DNA of 64,000 bases from Streptomyces sp. MP131-18 (GTDB lineage Bacteria > Actinomycetota > Actinomycetes > Streptomycetales > Streptomycetaceae): contig NZ_LZNS01000001.1 in assembly GCF_001984575.1 (NCBI RefSeq), forward strand, positions 1,290,717-1,354,716. Direction: 5' to 3'. The position numbers were made by a program, and so were the translations under genes. Below, one piece after another: positions 61,480 to 64,000 of the stretch (position 1 is the first letter of the stretch; the number at the start of each line of letters is the position of its first letter). The notes under the pieces are model-generated. The model saw only the letters and a program-made list of their open reading frames with translations, was not told the DNA's origin and made no database searches.

Positions 61480-62724
61480 GTGTACCTGCTGCCGTTCTTC
61501 AGCTACCGGCAGGTCGACGACACCGTCGTCCTCACGAATCACATCACCAAGAAGCAGGCCGTCGACACGTGGGCGACCGTGGAGGCGCTGGAGGCGATCT
61601 ACAACTCGCCGACCGATCCCGTCCGACTCCCCGCGATCGCCGAGGAGATGGAACTGGTCTTCGCGGACCGCGACGAGGCCAACAGGTGGCTCGACACCGG
61701 ACCGTCCCGGCAGACGGGCCGGCTGCCCAAGATCGAGCAGATCGAACTGACCAACCGCTGCCCGTACACCTGCAAGATGTGCCCGCGCACCTTCGAGATG
61801 GACCGCGGCCTCGGCGACATGTCGCTGGAGCTGTTCGACTCGATCATGCGCCAGGTCAGCGGCGACACGAAGTTCTGCGCACTGCACCACTTCGGGGAGT
61901 CCTTGCTGCACAAGGGCATCGGCGAGGCCATCGCCATCGCGCTCGGCCACGGCGTGCGCACCGGCCTGTCGTGCAATCCGCCGAGTCTGCTGCCCAAGCG
62001 GGCCGAGGCGGTCCTCACCGCGGGCATCGCGAACATGGTGCTGTCCCTGGACTCCCTGGACCCGGAGGTCTACAAGTCCATCCGCGGCCGGGCGGCCCGG
62101 TTCGACATCGCCGACCGCAATCTGCGCGAGCTGGTGCGGTTGCGCAACGAGGGCGGACACGACACCAATCTCACCCTCCAGATGATCAATATGCACGCCA
62201 ACACCGACGAGGCCGAGCAGTTCCTCGCCTACTGCGAGGAGCTGGGCGTCGACCGCGGTGTGGTGATCCGGCTCGAGCGCTGGGACTTCGACGACGAGCT
62301 CGTGGCCGAGCTGGGCGAGCACACGTCGGCCGGTTACACCGAACCGTGCACCCGGCCATGGAACTCCGTGGCCATCCTGTGGGACGGGCGGGTCGTCCCG
62401 TGCTGCCACGACTACAACGGCGAGAAGGTACTCGGCGATCTCCGGCACGAGACGCTTGAGGAGATCTGGGCGAAGCCGGAGTCACGCGAGTTCCGCTCCC
62501 GCAACGCCGAGATGGCCATCTGCGGCAAGTGCGCGTTCGGCCAGTCGTTCCGGGAGGCCAGGCGGCAGAAGGAGGGCTTTCACCGGTTCCACCGGGAGGT
62601 GACCGAGCCGAGTGGCGCGCGGTGGGAGTGGTTCAATCCGAGCCTGCTCGACGCGGGCCGGACCAGGGCTTGGTACGACGGCTTCGACGTGCTGCCCGCG
62701 GTGCCCCACGAGACGGGAGCGTGA
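61480..62724 (+). CDS. Radical SAM/SPASM enzyme
   Basis: A 414-residue radical SAM protein. The 4Fe-4S motif is CPYTCKMC at about residues 92-99. A SPASM-type extension carries further cysteines in PCTRPWNSVAILWDGRVVPCCHDYNG and MAICGKCAFGQS. The first about 85 residues form a small domain (LPFFSYRQVDDTVVLTNHITKKQAVDTW) that may bind a carrier or peptide. SPASM enzymes oxidise alcohols (as in BtrN) or form C-C or C-X links in peptides. It may act on a furanose or the amino acid. GTG 61480 with GCGGAGG. Its stop overlaps the next frame. Confidence 0.88.
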   Translation: MYLLPFFSYRQVDDTVVLTNHITKKQAVDTWATVEALEAIYNSPTDPVRLPAIAEEMELVFADRDEANRWLDTGPSRQTGRLPKIEQIELTNRCPYTCKMCPRTFEMDRGLGDMSLELFDSIMRQVSGDTKFCALHHFGESLLHKGIGEAIAIALGHGVRTGLSCNPPSLLPKRAEAVLTAGIANMVLSLDSLDPEVYKSIRGRAARFDIADRNLRELVRLRNEGGHDTNLTLQMINMHANTDEAEQFLAYCEELGVDRGVVIRLERWDFDDELVAELGEHTSAGYTEPCTRPWNSVAILWDGRVVPCCHDYNGEKVLGDLRHETLEEIWAKPESREFRSRNAEMAICGKCAFGQSFREARRQKEGFHRFHREVTEPSGARWEWFNPSLLDAGRTRAWYDGFDVLPAVPHETGA

Positions 62725-62726
62725 AC

Positions 62727-63155
62727 GTGGACGAGACGCGATCGACGACGCGCGACGCGGCGGTGAGGTTCGAGTCGGCCGGTCCGGCCGCTCGGGCCGT
62801 GGTGCTCCGGGGATGGGCGTACGCCGACGAGGGGCTGGACGTCGCCGGCCCCCTGCTGGGCGCGGCTCGGAGGTCCGGTGACCAGACCGCCGCTCGCGAC
62901 GCGTGGACGTCCGCGGAGAGGCCGGACCCGGCGCGCGCCCTGGGACCGGTCCGTTCGGTGGTCGTACTGACCACGGCCGGCGAGGCCACCGTGTCCATCG
63001 CCCACGGCGGCCAGGCATGGCTGCCCGCCAGGGACGAGGAGCCGCCGACGTGGACCGTTCGGCTGGATGCCGGTGCGCAGGTCGTGCTCGATGGGCGCGC
63101 CGCCTACCGGGTCGACGCGGGTGAGGCCACTTCGCTGCTCTGGACAGCCGCGTGA
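62727..63155 (+). CDS. Uncharacterised protein, possibly beta-rich
   Basis: A 142-residue protein that I do not recognise. It is alternating hydrophobic/polar (AVVLRGWAYAD, VRSVVVLTTAGEATVSIAHGGQAWLP, WTVRLDAGAQVVLDGRAAYRV), which suggests a beta-sandwich. It has an acidic overall composition and no membrane segment or signal. Its GTG start is at 62727, seven bases after GGGAG; GTG 62721 overlaps the radical SAM stop. Located between radical SAM and carbamoyltransferase genes, it is probably an accessory or small binding protein for that tailoring set. Confidence 0.6.
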   Translation: MDETRSTTRDAAVRFESAGPAARAVVLRGWAYADEGLDVAGPLLGAARRSGDQTAARDAWTSAERPDPARALGPVRSVVVLTTAGEATVSIAHGGQAWLPARDEEPPTWTVRLDAGAQVVLDGRAAYRVDAGEATSLLWTAA

Positions 63156-63171
63156 CGCGAGGAGGCGGTAC

Positions 63172-64000
63172 ATGATCACACTGGGTATCACGGGCAGCTT
63201 CGCCGACCTGGCCGGAACGTTCATGCCCGACGTTCCGGAGTGGCTGTTCCACGATTCCGCCGCGGCCCTGGTCGTGGACGGGACCGTGGTCGCCGCGGTC
63301 GAGGAGGAACGTCTCAACCGGCTCAAACACTCCAACCTGTTCCCGGCCTCGGCGGCGAAGGCCTGCCTGGAGCTGGCCGGCGTGCACGCGGAGGACATCG
63401 ACGACGTGGCGTTCTTCTTCGGGGAGGACTACGCCGACCTGGAGGTCGGCCACGAGTATCTGAAGTTCCCCGACGTGCCCGTCCTGTCCGCGCGGGAACT
63501 GCTGACGACGCGTCTCACCGAGGCGCTGGGACGGGAGTTCCGGCACGGTGACGTCCACTTCACCAAGCACCATCGCGCCCACGCGTTCGGTTCCTTCGCC
63601 GACTCGGGATTCGACAGCGCGCTGGCGGTGGTCATCGACGGCAACGGCGAGGCCGAGGGTGTTTCGGTGTTCGACTGCGCCAACGGCGGTCTGAAGCTGC
63701 TGCACAGCTACCCCGATCAGCACTCGCTCGGACATCTGTACCTGGCGCTGTTGCCCTTCCTCGGCTTCCGCCGCTTCGACGAGTACAAGGTCATGGGACT
63801 CGCGCCCTACGGTGCCCCGTCGGTGTACCGCGACTGCTTCCGCCCGCACTACGCACTGCTGGACGACGGCGGGTACACCATGAACAGCGGCGCCGTGGTG
63901 GAGCACCTGCTGCGCGCCGGGTTCGAGCCGCGCAGGCGCGGCGAGCCGATCCGGCAGCAGGACTCCGATCTGGCGGCGGCCCTCCAGGCGACGCTGGAGG
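63172..64000 (+). CDS. NodU/CmcH/TobZ-type carbamoyltransferase (runs off the window)
   Basis: At least 276 residues. The start MITLGITGSFAD, WLFHDSAAALVVDGTVVAAVEEERLNRLKHS, TKHHRAHAFGSF and LAVVIDGNGEAEG match the ASKHA-fold Kae1-like domain of O-carbamoyltransferases, which use carbamoyl phosphate and ATP via a carbamoyl-adenylate. GRYPDQ-like HSYPDQHSLGHLY and YKVMGLAPYG are present. It carbamoylates a hydroxyl, as in tobramycin, novobiocin or cephamycin biosynthesis. Good binding site AGGAGGCGG before ATG 63172. The 3' end is beyond position 64000, so the cluster continues. Confidence 0.9.
   Translation, partial: MITLGITGSFADLAGTFMPDVPEWLFHDSAAALVVDGTVVAAVEEERLNRLKHSNLFPASAAKACLELAGVHAEDIDDVAFFFGEDYADLEVGHEYLKFPDVPVLSARELLTTRLTEALGREFRHGDVHFTKHHRAHAFGSFADSGFDSALAVVIDGNGEAEGVSVFDCANGGLKLLHSYPDQHSLGHLYLALLPFLGFRRFDEYKVMGLAPYGAPSVYRDCFRPHYALLDDGGYTMNSGAVVEHLLRAGFEPRRRGEPIRQQDSDLAAALQATLE

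Overview
The window is high-GC actinobacterial DNA, most likely Streptomyces or a close relative. The third codon positions are strongly G/C, GTG and TTG starts with GGAG-type ribosome binding sites are frequent, genes are joined by 4-nt ATGA/GTGA overlaps, and it carries Streptomyces-typical genes such as a snapalysin protease. It falls into three parts.

Part 1 (1-13.9 kb and 24.1-31.2 kb) looks like ordinary arm-type chromosome. It holds a SAM methyltransferase, an Ogt-type DNA repair protein, a ThuA plus Gfo/Idh sugar-catabolism pair, snapalysin, a divergent pair (D-amino-acid deaminase/aldolase-like protein and aldonolactone oxidase), a GH13 alpha-glucosidase, a 2OG-Fe dioxygenase, a cytochrome P450, an APC permease and a small membrane operon (holin-like, DUF3618, DUF4235). 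After the island described next come an MFS transporter and a sugar ABC importer with a GH2 glycosidase; a LacI-type palindrome lies inside that importer's promoter. Directly upstream are two fragments of a decayed fructose PTS locus (fruR and fruA pieces, fruK gone), which mark a rearrangement scar.

Part 2 (13.9-24.1 kb) is a compact NTP-dependent conflict or defence-type island. A divergent SLATT (DUF4231) membrane protein faces an operon of a NACHT NTPase with a degenerate trypsin-like N-terminus, a MoxR AAA+ ATPase, a von Willebrand A-like protein with a degraded metal site, a large protein ending in a catalytically dead GH13 (amylase-like) module, a TIR-domain protein and a DUF2510/scramblase-like protein. 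Five of the six operon genes are linked by 4-nt overlaps. The individual families are known; the pseudo-amylase in such an operon is the unusual part.

Part 3 (about 31.4-64 kb, running off the right edge) is a specialised-metabolite cluster built on an amino-group carrier protein (AmCP/LysW). Ligase (LysX), kinase (LysZ), reductase (LysY), split transketolase, DegT aminotransferase, LysK-type hydrolase and sulfotransferase form one overlapping operon. This matches the known logic for making a diamino-dihydroxy-heptanoate from carrier-bound glutamate and then an azabicyclic aziridine through sulfate elimination. The carrier is not a separate reading frame: it is the in-frame C-terminus of the sulfotransferase, although an internal ATG could also release it. 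Around this core are a PLP decarboxylase, a BtrH-like acyltransferase candidate, a GMC oxidoreductase, a PhyH dioxygenase, a radical SAM/SPASM enzyme and a NodU/TobZ-type carbamoyltransferase. There is also a furanose module: UDP-galactopyranose mutase, three galactofuranosyltransferase-like enzymes, a flippase and two GH51 furanosidases. Regulators are a TrmB/LuxR hybrid, a NarL/LuxR-type response regulator and a LacI protein. The likely product is a carbamoylated, possibly furanosylated azabicyclic amino acid derivative. No tRNA, rRNA, CRISPR array or intact insertion sequence was seen.
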